Shown one piece after another: positions 1-8,614 of a DNA stretch of 64,000 nucleotides. Below the pieces are notes generated by a model. It was not told the origin of the DNA, ran no database searches, and was given only the letters and a program-made list of their open reading frames with translations. The DNA is from JAENVU01 sp046598395 (GTDB taxonomy: Bacteria > Actinomycetota > Acidimicrobiia > IMCC26256 > JAENVU01). The number at the start of each line of letters is the position of its first letter. Within the stretch, counting starts at the first letter, position 1. The stretch spans positions 151,806-215,805 of the forward strand of contig JBKJIQ010000040.1 of the NCBI GenBank assembly GCA_046598395.1, written 5' to 3'. A program made the position numbers and the translations under genes.

Positions 1-102
1 AAGCGATTCCGCGTTGGCGTCTTGGGCAACCCACTCTGACGCGTCGAAAGCTTCGTGACTGGACTCCGCGTCGGGCAGCTCACCATCAGCTGCATCCGTC
101 AC
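1..102 (-). CDS. grpE: GrpE nucleotide exchange factor (N-terminal fragment, cut by window edge)
   Basis: Only the first 34 codons are in the window; the rest lies to the left. A GTG start at 102 overlaps the dnaK stop as GTGA. The visible peptide is acidic and low in complexity (many Asp, Glu, Ala, Ser), as the unstructured N-terminus of GrpE often is. The main argument is context: in actinomycetes dnaK is directly followed by grpE, then dnaJ and hspR. GrpE releases ADP from DnaK. The identity is inferred from position, because no conserved GrpE motif is in view. Confidence 0.6.
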   Translation of the reverse strand, partial: MTDAADGELPDAESSHEAFDASEWVAQDANAESL

Positions 103-1949
103 GGCTTCGGCTCCTCGCTGGGCTCCTCGTCCACAATCTCGGCCTCGGCCACTTCATCGTCATTGACCGCACCCGCGCCGCCGTCGGCACCGGCACCTTC
201 AGACTCTTGCGCGGCCGACGACGCGGCGTAGAGCCGCTGCGCGAACTCTTGGCTCGCGGCAATCAACTCCTCATGGCCGCGGCGCACGGCGTCGAGATCG
301 GTGCCGGCCAATGCGTCCTTCAGGACTTTGAGCGCGCCTTCGATTTTCTCGCGCTCGGCAGGCTCCACCTTGTCGCCCGAGTCGACGAGGAGCTTGTCGG
401 TCTGGAAGACGAGGTTGTCGGCGTTGTTGCGGACCTCGGCTTCCTCGCGACGAGCCTTGTCTTCCTCGGCATGCGCCTCGGCATCCTTCATCATGCGGTC
501 AATCTCGTCCTTGCCGAGCGCGGTACCGCCCGTGATGGTCATCACCTGCTCCTTGCCCGTCCCGAGATCCTTGGCGGCCACGTGCACGATGCCGTTGGCG
601 TCGATGTCGAACGTGACCTCCACCTGCGGGACGCCACGCGGTGCGGGCGGGATGCCCACGAGCTGGAACGTGCCCAGAGTCTTGTTGCGGTAAGCCATAT
701 CGGACTCGCCCTGCAGCACCTTGATCTCCACCGAACTCTGGTTGTCATCTGCGGTGGTGAACACCTCGGAACGCTTGGTGGGGATCGTGGTGTTGCGCTC
801 GATGAGCTTGGTCATGATCTGACCCTTGGTCTCGATACCGAGCGACAGCGGCGTGACGTCGAGGAGCAGAACGTCCTTGACCTCGCCCTTGAGCACGCCA
901 GCTTGGATGGCGGCGCCAACCGCCACGGCCTCATCGGGGTTGATGCCCTTGTCGCCATCCTTGCCCGTGAGTTCGCGCACGAGGTCCGGCACCGCAGGCA
1001 TGCGGGTGGAACCACCGACGAGCAGCACCCGGTCGATCCCGCCCATCTCCAAGCCGGCATCGCGAATCGCTTGCTCGAACGGACCGCGACACGCCTCGAG
1101 GAGATCACGGGTGAGCTCCTGGAACTTGGAACGCGAGAGGGTGAGCTCGAGGTGCAACGGACCGTCGGCCGTCGCAGTGATGAACGGCAGGTTGATGGAG
1201 GTTTCCTGCAGCGACGACAGCTCCACCTTGGCCTTCTCGGCCGCTTCCTTCAACCGCTGGGTGGCCATCTTGTCGTTGCCGAGATCCACGCCGTGGGCGT
1301 TCTTGAACTCCGAGACCATCCAATCAATAACTCGCTGGTCCCAATCGTCGCCACCGAGGTGGGTATTGCCTGCGGTGGACTTCACCTCGAAGACGCCCTC
1401 ACCGAGTTCGAGAACCGACACGTCGAACGTGCCGCCGCCGAGGTCGAAGACCAGGATCGTGACGTCGGTGTTCTTCTCCAACCCGTACGCAAGCGCGGCA
1501 GCCGTCGGTTCGTTGATGATGCGCAGGACCTCGAGCCCCGCGATCTCACCGGCCTCCTTCGTGGCCTGGCGCTCGGCATCGCCGAAGTAGGCCGGAACGG
1601 TGATCACAGCCTGGGTGACGGTGTCGCCGAGGTAGGCCTCGGCATCGCGCTTGAGCTTCTGGAGGATGCGGGCCGAGATCTCCTGGGAGTTGTAGGCCTT
1701 GCCGTCGATATCGATCGACCAGCTCGTGCCGGCGTGGCGCTTCACCGATCGGATCGTGCGATCCGGGTTGGTGATGGCCTGACGCTTGGCAACCTCACCA
1801 ACCAAGACCTCGCCGGTCTTGGAGAACGCCACCACCGATGGCGTGGTGCGCGCGCCCTCGGCGTTGGGGATGACGACCGGCTCGCCTGCTTCAAGGGTCG
1901 AGACGACCGAGTTGGTGGTGCCGAGGTCGATTCCGACGGCCTTGGACAT
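99..1949 (-). CDS. dnaK: Molecular chaperone DnaK (Hsp70)
   Basis: A 616-aa cytosolic ATP-dependent chaperone that binds exposed hydrophobic peptide stretches. The Hsp70 signatures are visible: GIDLGTTNS at residues 6-14, NEPTAAALAYG near 146-156 and DLGGGTFDVS near 169-178. The interdomain linker DVLLLDVTPLSLG is near 355-370. A substrate-binding domain follows, then a helical lid and an acidic tail ending EEPSEEPKP. The ATPase domain is the short Gram-positive/actinobacterial form. The ATG at 1949 is preceded by GGAGGAA on the minus strand. It heads an operon running into grpE with a 4-base overlap. Heat regulation is likely (see the possible HspR site upstream). Confidence 0.98.
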   Translation of the reverse strand: MSKAVGIDLGTTNSVVSTLEAGEPVVIPNAEGARTTPSVVAFSKTGEVLVGEVAKRQAITNPDRTIRSVKRHAGTSWSIDIDGKAYNSQEISARILQKLKRDAEAYLGDTVTQAVITVPAYFGDAERQATKEAGEIAGLEVLRIINEPTAAALAYGLEKNTDVTILVFDLGGGTFDVSVLELGEGVFEVKSTAGNTHLGGDDWDQRVIDWMVSEFKNAHGVDLGNDKMATQRLKEAAEKAKVELSSLQETSINLPFITATADGPLHLELTLSRSKFQELTRDLLEACRGPFEQAIRDAGLEMGGIDRVLLVGGSTRMPAVPDLVRELTGKDGDKGINPDEAVAVGAAIQAGVLKGEVKDVLLLDVTPLSLGIETKGQIMTKLIERNTTIPTKRSEVFTTADDNQSSVEIKVLQGESDMAYRNKTLGTFQLVGIPPAPRGVPQVEVTFDIDANGIVHVAAKDLGTGKEQVMTITGGTALGKDEIDRMMKDAEAHAEEDKARREEAEVRNNADNLVFQTDKLLVDSGDKVEPAEREKIEGALKVLKDALAGTDLDAVRRGHEELIAASQEFAQRLYAASSAAQESEGAGADGGAGAVNDDEVAEAEIVDEEPSEEPKP

Positions 1950-2006
1950 GGATTCCTCCGACTTTCAGGGGTAGGTAGTGGGGTAGTTGTTCGGACTAGC
2001 AAGAAG

Positions 2007-2027
2007 CTTGAGTCGAACGTTGACAAC
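2007..2027 (-). promoter_or_regulatory. Possible HspR (HAIR-like) operator overlapping the dnaK promoter
   Basis: Upstream of dnaK there is one exact HAIR half-site, CTTGAGT on the + strand (2007-2013). A 7-base spacer follows, then a weak partner TGACAAC (2021-2027) that matches the other half (ACTCAAG) at only 3 of 7 positions. Spacing fits the HAIR consensus (7+7+7). On the minus strand the same stretch holds TTGTCA, a possible -35, about 18 bases before TTGCTA. The site lies 58-78 bases upstream of the dnaK ATG. The degenerate half-site keeps confidence low. Confidence 0.4.
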
Positions 2028-2104
2028 TTTCTAGCCGAGGGAAGTATTCCCGAAAGAACCGGCGGCACTTTTGTTCCGGGTCGGTGCGCGCCTAGATTCC
2101 GCCC

Positions 2105-2530
2105 ATGTCTCGCAACGACGTCTTCATCGGGCACCTCTCCGAGGTCCCCCTCTTTTCCGCACTCTCGCGTAAGGAGCTCGGCCTCGTGGCTCGTCGAGCC
2201 GAGGACGTACGGGTGGATTCCGGGCGAGTCCTGGTGAGCGAGGGCTCGAGTGGTTCCGAGTTTTTCGTGATTCTCTCGGGGACCGCCAAGGTCTCGCGCC
2301 GAGGCCGCAAGGTGGCCACGCTCGGTCCGGGTGCGGCGTTCGGCGAACTCGCACTGCTCGACAAGGCGCCCCGCAACGCGACGGTGACCGCCGAGACCGA
2401 CATGGAGCTCGTGGTACTGGGCCAGCGCGAGTTCGGCGGCATCATCGACGAGGTCCCGGGGGTGGCGCGCAAGCTGCTTACCGGCATGGCCCGTCGCCTC
2501 CGCGATGCAGACGCTCACTCCGTCCAGTAA
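2105..2530 (+). CDS. Cyclic-nucleotide-binding domain protein
   Basis: A 141-aa protein made almost entirely of one cNMP-binding (CAP-like) beta-barrel. The phosphate-binding cassette is seen as FGELALLDKAPRNATVTA near residues 80-97. There is no C-terminal helix-turn-helix, so it is not a CRP-type DNA-binding regulator by itself; it could be a stand-alone sensor or partner protein. Whether the ligand is cAMP, cGMP or nothing is not shown. It diverges from dnaK and lies upstream of the EtfD-like gene on the same strand, with a 99-base gap. Confidence 0.85.
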   Translation: MSRNDVFIGHLSEVPLFSALSRKELGLVARRAEDVRVDSGRVLVSEGSSGSEFFVILSGTAKVSRRGRKVATLGPGAAFGELALLDKAPRNATVTAETDMELVVLGQREFGGIIDEVPGVARKLLTGMARRLRDADAHSVQ

Positions 2531-2629
2531 CCCACTCCACCCTTCCTCGTCGGACACCGCGGGTGGCCAAGCATTGTGCGCCGAGCCCGTTCCGGTAACT
2601 TGCGCGACGTGACGAACACCGGAGAGAAC

Positions 2630-4861
2630 ATGCGCCGCTTCGTACCGAAGCCCCATCAGCTCGTGCTTGCTATCGGCGTGCTTGCTGCGCTCGGCACGAT
2701 CGCGTCGGGCATCGCGCCCGAGATCACCGGTTGGCACGACAACTCCTCGGTGGCACGCGAAGTGTTCATCAACATCCCCGCACCGCTCGAAGTCGCGTTC
2801 TACCTGGCGGTGTCCACCGGGCTTTTCCTCACCGCGTGGCTCACATCGCTACGCGTTCGGAACTACGAGCGCGGCAAGGCCGACAACCGTCGCACCAACA
2901 AGAAGAACGTGCATCGCCGATTGCGCGATTTCCGGCGCGGTGTCTGGATGCGCACGCTGCTGCGTGACCCGGCCGCCGGAATCATGCACTCGATGATCTA
3001 CTTCGGATTTCTCGTGCTCTTCATCGCCACGATCCTCCTCGAGGTCGACCACCAACTTCCCGACTCGTTGAAGTTCCTGCACGGCCGCACGTACCAGGCC
3101 TACGCGTTCACCGCCGACCTGTTCGGCGTGGTCTTCCTCGTGGGCATCGGATGGGCATTCGTGCGCCGCTACGCGCAACGGCCGTACCGCATTCGCATCA
3201 AGACCAAGCCCGAGCATCTCGTGATCCTGCTCACGTTCCTCGCGATCGGGCTGACTGGGTTCGCCACTGAGGCGTTCCGCATCGCGGCACTGCGCGCCGA
3301 ACTCGGCGGCGGCGCGAACTTCGAGAAGTGGAGCTTCGTCGGCTGGGGTCTCTCCTCCCTCTTCGACGGTGCTTCACGCGCCACCCTCCTCGACCTCCAC
3401 CGGTGGGCGTGGAGCACGCACGTGCTCACGTTCCTTGCGTTTCTCGTGATCCTCCCCACCACCATGTTGCGCCACATGATCACCAGCCCGATGAACATGT
3501 ACCTCAAGGATCGCGAGCGTCCGAAAGGCGCGATGCGTCCGATGCCGAACCTGATGGAGACGGAGCTCGAGACCTTCGGTGCCTCCACCATCGAAGACTT
3601 CACCTGGAAGCAACTCTTCGATACCGACGCGTGCACGATCTGTGGTCGGTGCACCTCGGTCTGTCCGGCTCACGCCACCGGCAAACCGCTCGACCCCCGC
3701 GAGATTGTGAACAAGGTGGGTGAGGTCATGGCGCTCACGGGCGCGCCGCCGGTGTCCCCGCCGGTGGGCATCGATTCCGAGATCACCATCACCACGAACA
3801 ACCTCTTCGAACGCATCACGGCCGAAGAGTTGTGGTCCTGCACGTCGTGTAAAGCATGTGACGAGATCTGCCCGGTGAACATCGAGATCCTTGACAAGAT
3901 CCTCGACATGCGTCGCTATCTCTCACTCATGGAGAGCAACTTTCCTGCCACGCTCGGGAACGTGTACCGCTCCATGGAGAACAGCGGCAACGTCTACGGC
4001 ATGAACCAGGGCGAGCGCGGCGACTGGGCCGATCAGCTCGAAGGCGTGACCATCGTGGAGCCCGGAAGTTCCGACTTCGACCACGAGTACCTTTACTGGA
4101 TTGGGTGCGCGGGGTCCTTCGACGATCGCAACAAGAAGACCAGCCGCGCAATGGCCAAGCTGCTCCAGCGCGCCGACATCGACTTCGCGATCCTCGGACC
4201 GAGCGAGATGTGCACCGGCGACAGTGCGCGCCGGTCCGGCAACGAGTACATCTTCCAGATGCTCGCAATGCAGAACATCGAGACGCTCGACGGGCTCGGT
4301 GTGAAGAAGATCATCACGCAGTGTCCGCACTGCTTCAACACGCTGAAGAACGAGTACCCCCAACTCGACGGTCACTACGAAGTGATCCACCACTCCGAGT
4401 TCCTGATGCAACTGATCTCGGACGGTCGCCTTTCGATGGCGGGCGCGTCGCTCGACGAGCGCGTGACCTATCACGACTCCTGTTACCTCGGGCGCCACAA
4501 CGACGTCTACCTCGCGCCGCGCAACGTGATCGGTTCGCTCGCCGGTATCGACATTGTGGAGATGCCCCGCAACGGAACCCGCGGCATGTGCTGTGGTGCC
4601 GGGGGCGCGCGTATGTGGATGGAAGAGACCATCGGCAAGAAAGTGAACGTCGAGCGGACCCAAGAGGCTCTCGCCACCGGCGCCGAACGCATCGCGGTTG
4701 CCTGCCCGTTCTGTTACGTGATGATGGATGACGGCGTGAAGGGCGAGGGCCGCGACGAAGACGTGAAGGTCTCCGACATCGCCGAGGTCATCCTCGAAGC
4801 CTTGGAGCGCGAACCCTCCCTGCCCGGGCCCGTCGCCGCCGAGTTCCCCACCGGCGTCTGA
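2630..4861 (+). CDS. Membrane Fe-S oxidoreductase, EtfD/HdrD-like
   Basis: A protein of about 743 aa. The N-terminal third has about six hydrophobic segments, as in the nitrate-reductase-gamma type membrane domain. Two ferredoxin-like cysteine clusters follow (CTICGRCTSVCP and CTSCKACDEICP). Then come two cysteine-rich CCG-type domains, with CPHCFN, DSCYLGRHND, GMCCGAGG and CPFCYV. This is the layout of mycobacterial EtfD, which passes electrons from the electron-transfer flavoprotein of beta-oxidation to the respiratory chain; that role is inferred here. ATG 2630 is chosen because GGAGAG lies just before it. In-frame GTG 2609 is an alternative. Confidence 0.85.
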   Translation: MRRFVPKPHQLVLAIGVLAALGTIASGIAPEITGWHDNSSVAREVFINIPAPLEVAFYLAVSTGLFLTAWLTSLRVRNYERGKADNRRTNKKNVHRRLRDFRRGVWMRTLLRDPAAGIMHSMIYFGFLVLFIATILLEVDHQLPDSLKFLHGRTYQAYAFTADLFGVVFLVGIGWAFVRRYAQRPYRIRIKTKPEHLVILLTFLAIGLTGFATEAFRIAALRAELGGGANFEKWSFVGWGLSSLFDGASRATLLDLHRWAWSTHVLTFLAFLVILPTTMLRHMITSPMNMYLKDRERPKGAMRPMPNLMETELETFGASTIEDFTWKQLFDTDACTICGRCTSVCPAHATGKPLDPREIVNKVGEVMALTGAPPVSPPVGIDSEITITTNNLFERITAEELWSCTSCKACDEICPVNIEILDKILDMRRYLSLMESNFPATLGNVYRSMENSGNVYGMNQGERGDWADQLEGVTIVEPGSSDFDHEYLYWIGCAGSFDDRNKKTSRAMAKLLQRADIDFAILGPSEMCTGDSARRSGNEYIFQMLAMQNIETLDGLGVKKIITQCPHCFNTLKNEYPQLDGHYEVIHHSEFLMQLISDGRLSMAGASLDERVTYHDSCYLGRHNDVYLAPRNVIGSLAGIDIVEMPRNGTRGMCCGAGGARMWMEETIGKKVNVERTQEALATGAERIAVACPFCYVMMDDGVKGEGRDEDVKVSDIAEVILEALEREPSLPGPVAAEFPTGV

Positions 4862-4876
4862 CCTACCTGGATCAGC

Positions 4877-5455
4877 TCATCCGTGCGGATGCCGGAAGCA
4901 ATCGGTGGTGTGGTCGTTGACCATGCCCATCGCTTGCATGAGGGCGTACATCGTGGTGGGTCCCACGAAACGGAAGCCCCGGCGCTTGAGGTCTTTGCTG
5001 AGCGCGGTCGACGTCTCGGTGATCGTCGGGATCTCGGAGGGATGCCTCCACCGATTGACGATGGGTTCACCGTCGACGAACGACCAGAGGTACTCGGAGA
5101 AGCTGCCGATCTCGGCTTCGAGGGCAAGCAACGCCTGAGCGTTGGCGATCACCGACGTGATCTTGGCGCGGTTGCGCACGATTCGAGCGTCAAGCATGAG
5201 CTTCCCCAGCCGGTTCGGCGTGAAGCGCGCGACCTTCACCGGATCGAATCCGGCGAAGACCGAGCGGTAGCCCTCCCGCTTCTTGAGAATCGTGCGCCAG
5301 GACAGCCCGGCCTGGGCGCCCTCCAGCGACAGCTTCTCGAACAGCCGGATGCGGTCGTGCTGCGGGTTACCCCATTCGAAATCGTGATATTCGATCATCA
5401 GCGGGTCGGCGCCGGCCCATTCGCAGCGTTGCGGCGGGGTCGCCGATTGCGGCAC
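4877..5455 (-). CDS. tag: DNA-3-methyladenine glycosylase I
   Basis: A 192-aa monofunctional DNA glycosylase that removes 3-methyladenine from alkylated DNA to start base excision repair. Family features are the N-terminal RCEWAG, the YHDFEWG block, the helix containing EKLSLEGAQAGLSW near residues 40-53, and the C-terminal DHTTDCFRH stretch that supplies Cys/His zinc ligands. Length matches the family (about 190 aa). It lies 4 bases downstream of dcd on the same strand, so the two are probably co-transcribed. It converges on the Fe-S oxidoreductase gene with a 15-base gap. Confidence 0.95.
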   Translation of the reverse strand: MPQSATPPQRCEWAGADPLMIEYHDFEWGNPQHDRIRLFEKLSLEGAQAGLSWRTILKKREGYRSVFAGFDPVKVARFTPNRLGKLMLDARIVRNRAKITSVIANAQALLALEAEIGSFSEYLWSFVDGEPIVNRWRHPSEIPTITETSTALSKDLKRRGFRFVGPTTMYALMQAMGMVNDHTTDCFRHPHG

Positions 5456-5459
5456 GGGG

Positions 5460-6026
5460 CTACCTCTTGAAGTTGAGGTAGTACCGGCTCGGGGTGGGGC
5501 CGCGTTGGCCCTGATACTTCGAACCCTTTCCGCTACTGCCGTAAGGGTGATCGGCCGCCGTGGTCATCTCGAAGAACGAGATCTGACCGATCTTCATCCC
5601 CGGATACAGCGCGATCGGCAGGTTCGCTACGTTGCTCAACTCGAGGGTGAGATGACCGTCCCAACCCGCATCGACGAACCCGGCGGTGCTGTGAATCAGG
5701 AGGCCGAGCCGACCGAGGGAGGACTTCCCCTCGAGGCGCGCTACGAGGTCGTCGGGGAGCACCACGCGTTCCACCGTGGAACCGAGCACGAACTCTCCCG
5801 GGTGAAGGATGAACGCGTTGGCTTCCGCGACCTCGACCATCTCGGTGAGATCTTCCTGCGGTTCTTTCGGGTCGATAAACGGCGTGGTGTCGTTGCGAAA
5901 GACGCGGAAGTAACGGTCGAGTCGGAGATCGACGGACGACGGCTGCACGTCGGCGTCGTCGAGTGGGTCGACGACGACGCGCCGAGCCGCGAGCGCTTCA
6001 CGAATAGAACGATCGGACAAGATCAC
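5460..6026 (-). CDS. dcd: dCTP deaminase
   Basis: A 188-aa enzyme of the dUTPase-like trimeric fold that deaminates dCTP on the way to dTTP. Some actinobacterial members also hydrolyse dUTP to dUMP. The start is set at GTG 6026, giving the usual N-terminus (V/M)ILSDRSIREAL; in-frame codons further upstream would add residues unlike the family. Conserved blocks include QPSSVDLRL, the catalytic-region SSLGRLGLLIHSTAGFVDAG, and the C-terminal GSKYQGQRGPTPSR. It probably forms an operon with tag. Confidence 0.95.
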   Translation of the reverse strand: MILSDRSIREALAARRVVVDPLDDADVQPSSVDLRLDRYFRVFRNDTTPFIDPKEPQEDLTEMVEVAEANAFILHPGEFVLGSTVERVVLPDDLVARLEGKSSLGRLGLLIHSTAGFVDAGWDGHLTLELSNVANLPIALYPGMKIGQISFFEMTTAADHPYGSSGKGSKYQGQRGPTPSRYYLNFKR

Positions 6027-6426
6027 GGGCGCTGACTTTAGCCACGCTCCGTCGTAGGATTGCGGGTCGACCACGGCGCGTGACGATCGAAAGTAGTGCA
6101 CGCGAATCATTGTCGGGCGCGGAACGAGAAATCACGCGCCAGCGCTTGCGCCCGGTTCGGGTAGTTCGTCATGATCGTCCCGACGCGCGGCGGTGGACAG
6201 AACACCCCGCTGTCGGTGCAGGGAGCGGGAGGAGCAAGATGAGGACATCGATACGACGGCTCGCGCTCATCGCGGCCGTTGATTCCGGAACAACGAGCAA
6301 TACCACGAAGAGTGGTTTCTGGACCGCGTTCATCGCGCGGAAGGTGGTATTTGAGTTCCAGTGCTGACTAGTATGCACCGCTTCGTAGCATTTGGGTATC
6401 CAAATTTTAGGGCCGTGGGAGGCACA
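6027..6426. other. Intergenic region between dcd and the secreted-protein gene
   Basis: About 400 bases between two divergent genes. Short open frames exist on both strands, but none shows a recognisable domain or convincing ribosome-binding site. The stretch 6370-6435 is more AT-rich than its surroundings and probably carries the promoter of the downstream gene. GGGAGG at 6417-6422 is the ribosome-binding site for GTG 6427. A small hairpin (CCAC-gaaga-GTGG, near 6304-6316) is visible with no obvious role. Confidence 0.5.
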
Positions 6427-8466
6427 GTGAAATTAATTCGTACGCGTGTGTGGGCCGTCGTGCTCGCATCCACGTTGGGTGTCGCCGCGCTCAGCACAGC
6501 AGGATCGCCGGCGCAGGCCCTCTCGACCCCACCGATCCCGGTCCTCAACTTCGATCACACAATCGCTTCCATGCCGTTCTCGGGCGCGCCAGCCAACGCC
6601 AAGGACGTCGAGGGCCTCGCCTCCGTCGAGACCGACAACTCGATGTGGGTGACCGACGACAACTCCGACAGCATGTGGGAGATCAACCCCGCGTCCGGCG
6701 CGTACAAGGCAAGGCTGCGCGGCGGCGCCACCAAGGACATCTCCGGCAACCCGCTAGTCGCCTACGCCGACTTCGCTTCGGCGACCGAGGTCGGTACCGG
6801 CCTGACGTGCGGCCAGAAGCTGGATCCGGCCATCGTCGGCGACACGGCTGCGAACGAGTGCCTCAGCCGTACCGACGACTTCGAGTCGGTCGTGTACGAC
6901 GGATCGGGAGCGCTCTACGTCACCTCCGGCATCGCCCCGGGTCGGACGCTCACCGGCACTCCGGCGAACCCCGCCGTGTGGAAGCTCACCCGCGTTGGCG
7001 GCCACTTCACGCCAACCAGCTGGCAGCAGTTGCCCAACACCGAGGACGCGACCGCGGCGGGATGGCGTCCTGGTACCGGGCTCTACTTCGGCAAGGGCAC
7101 GAAGCTCAAGACCTACAACTTCGACACCAACACGCTCGGCAGCACCTTCTCGATCGGGGTGAGCGACATCGTGGGCGTCACGTTCACCGACGCCAGCACG
7201 GCGTTCGTCACGACGGCGAGAGTCGACACGTCCCCCGACCGCACGACGGCGACGTCGGACTCGACGATCTACCGCTTCGACGCATCGAGCTGGACCAGGA
7301 ACACGCCGTGGACGTTCCCGCTCGCCAGCATTGGAACACCCGGTGGGTCGGTCGACGACGACGGCATGATCGACGCCCGCGACCTCGCCATCGTCGGCGA
7401 CAAGTTCTACGCCTCGGACGGCTACGACGGCCGCGCGAGCAGCGACCACCCGATCTACGTGTACAACCTCGGTTCGGCGCCGGCCCCCACGGCATCCTTC
7501 TTCGCAATCCCGAACACGGGGCGGGCACCATTTACCGTTTCGTTCACCGATATCAGCACACCGATCGCGCCGGCCGTCGGTGCCCCCACGAGTTGGGCCT
7601 GGGACTTCGACAACAACGGCACCACCGACAGCACCCTGCAGAACACAACGCACAACTACACGGTGGCCGGCACCTACACGGCGAAGCTGACGGCAACGAA
7701 CTTGTCGGGCTTCACCTCATCCACGCAGAAGATCACGGTCCAGGCGGCAACTGCGCTGCCCGGTGGCTACACCCTCGACGGCTTCGGCGGACTCCATGCG
7801 TTCCGCGTCGGCACCGGGCCGCAACCTCCCGCAGTATCGGGAGCCACCTACTGGTCCGGCTGGGACATCGCGCGAGGTACTGCAGTGCTCGCGGATGGCA
7901 CCGGCGGCTACACCCTCGATGCCTTCGGCGGACTCCATAAGTTCCGCCTCGGAACGGGTGCGAATCCGCCGTCAGTTTCGGGCAACACCTATTGGTCCGG
8001 CTGGGACATCGCCCGCGGTGTCGCCCTCCTGCCCAACAAGAAGGGTGGCTACGTGGTTGATGGCTTCGGCGGGGTTCACCCGTTTGCCCTCGGCGCCAAC
8101 AGCACCCCGCCCGCACCTCGCGGCCTTCCGTACTGGGCTGGCCGGGATATGGCTCGTGGTATCACGATCATGCCCGACGGCAAAGGCGGATACGTGACCG
8201 ATCGCACGGGCAGGCTCTTCCCGTTCAAGATCGGGTCGAGTGGCACCGCGCCGCCGGCCGCTAACAACGTGTTCATCACCGGGGGCGTCAGCGTCCACGG
8301 CGTGTCCGTCATCTTCGACGGCAGCGGTGGCTTCACCCTCGACGGCTTCGGCGGACTCCACGCGTTCGGCGTGGGTTTTGCTGCCAAGCCGCCGGCGGCC
8401 ATCGGCGCGGCCTGGTGGCCCGGTTGGGACATCGCCCGCGACGTCGCAACGTTGCCTGACGTCTGA
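6427..8466 (+). CDS. Secreted propeller/PKD/repeat protein
   Basis: A 679-aa protein. The GTG start at 6427 follows GGGAGG and gives a signal peptide: KLIRTR, a hydrophobic run, then an AQA-like cleavage site near residue 31. Residues of roughly 40-345 look like a beta-propeller (repeated aromatic/Gly-Asp strand motifs; a family name cannot be fixed by eye). A PKD domain follows (about 355-440), with the hallmark WAWDFDNNG and a closing YTVAGTYTAKL. The C-terminus is five repeats of 47 aa. There is no sortase motif or C-terminal membrane helix, so it is probably released or bound non-covalently. A cell-surface binding role is inference. A strong hairpin follows the stop. Confidence 0.85.
   Translation: MKLIRTRVWAVVLASTLGVAALSTAGSPAQALSTPPIPVLNFDHTIASMPFSGAPANAKDVEGLASVETDNSMWVTDDNSDSMWEINPASGAYKARLRGGATKDISGNPLVAYADFASATEVGTGLTCGQKLDPAIVGDTAANECLSRTDDFESVVYDGSGALYVTSGIAPGRTLTGTPANPAVWKLTRVGGHFTPTSWQQLPNTEDATAAGWRPGTGLYFGKGTKLKTYNFDTNTLGSTFSIGVSDIVGVTFTDASTAFVTTARVDTSPDRTTATSDSTIYRFDASSWTRNTPWTFPLASIGTPGGSVDDDGMIDARDLAIVGDKFYASDGYDGRASSDHPIYVYNLGSAPAPTASFFAIPNTGRAPFTVSFTDISTPIAPAVGAPTSWAWDFDNNGTTDSTLQNTTHNYTVAGTYTAKLTATNLSGFTSSTQKITVQAATALPGGYTLDGFGGLHAFRVGTGPQPPAVSGATYWSGWDIARGTAVLADGTGGYTLDAFGGLHKFRLGTGANPPSVSGNTYWSGWDIARGVALLPNKKGGYVVDGFGGVHPFALGANSTPPAPRGLPYWAGRDMARGITIMPDGKGGYVTDRTGRLFPFKIGSSGTAPPAANNVFITGGVSVHGVSVIFDGSGGFTLDGFGGLHAFGVGFAAKPPAAIGAAWWPGWDIARDVATLPDV
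7762..8466 (+). repeat. Five tandem 47-residue protein repeats (141 bp each)
   Basis: Five in-register units begin GGYTLDGFGGLHAF, GGYTLDAFGGLHKF, GGYVVDGFGGVHPF, GGYVTDRTGRLFPF and GGFTLDGFGGLHAF. Each, except the diverged fourth, carries a YW-x-GWDIARG-like second half. Unit length is exactly 47 codons, so the block fills 7762 to the stop. Units 1, 2 and 5 are closest to one another. The regular aromatic/Gly pattern suggests blades of a small beta-propeller or a beta-solenoid. I recall similar repeats in secreted proteins of Acidimicrobiia. Confidence 0.85.
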
Positions 8467-8487
8467 ATCAACGAGTCAGAGAATGAT

Positions 8488-8522
8488 CGGAGCGGCCCCG
8501 GGAAGATCCCGGGGCCGCTCCG
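8488..8522 (+). terminator. Strong hairpin terminator after the secreted-protein gene
   Basis: A perfect 16-base-pair stem (arms 8488-8503 and 8507-8522, GC-rich) with a 3-base AGA loop, starting 22 bases after the stop codon. There is no T-run, as is common for actinobacterial hairpin terminators. It insulates the secreted-protein gene from the tRNA that starts 18 bases later. Confidence 0.75.
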
Positions 8523-8539
8523 CGTATGATCGCACCGCC

Positions 8540-8613
8540 GCGGGTGTAGTTCAGAGGTAGAACATCAGCTTCCCAAGCTGAGAACGCGAGTTCGATTCTC
8601 GTCACCCGCTCCA
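8540..8613 (+). tRNA. tRNA-Gly (anticodon CCC)
   Basis: Acceptor arms GCGGGTG (8540-8546) and CACCCGC pair fully, with discriminator T at 8610 and an encoded CCA at 8611-8613. The anticodon stem TCAGC/GCTGA closes the loop TTCCCAA, giving anticodon CCC (Gly). The T arm contains GTTCGATTC. The 3' half of this gene (from 8570) is the integration target, copied twice downstream. Confidence 0.95.
8570..8613 (+). repeat. Attachment-site core, copy 1 (3' half of tRNA-Gly)
   Basis: 44 bases running from the anticodon loop to the CCA end of tRNA-Gly. The same 44 bases recur at 10701-10744 and 13555-13598 with one mismatch each, on the same strand and with nothing tRNA-like 5' of the copies. This is what integration of mobile elements into a tRNA 3' end leaves behind: the intact gene at one end and partial copies at the far ends. 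Confidence 0.8.
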
Positions 8614-8614
8614 C

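Noticed and set aside
207..2237. A 676-codon open frame on the + strand opposite dnaK
   Set aside because: It is the antisense shadow of a well-conserved dnaK in high-GC DNA. The translation is rich in Arg/His/Val/Glu without any domain.
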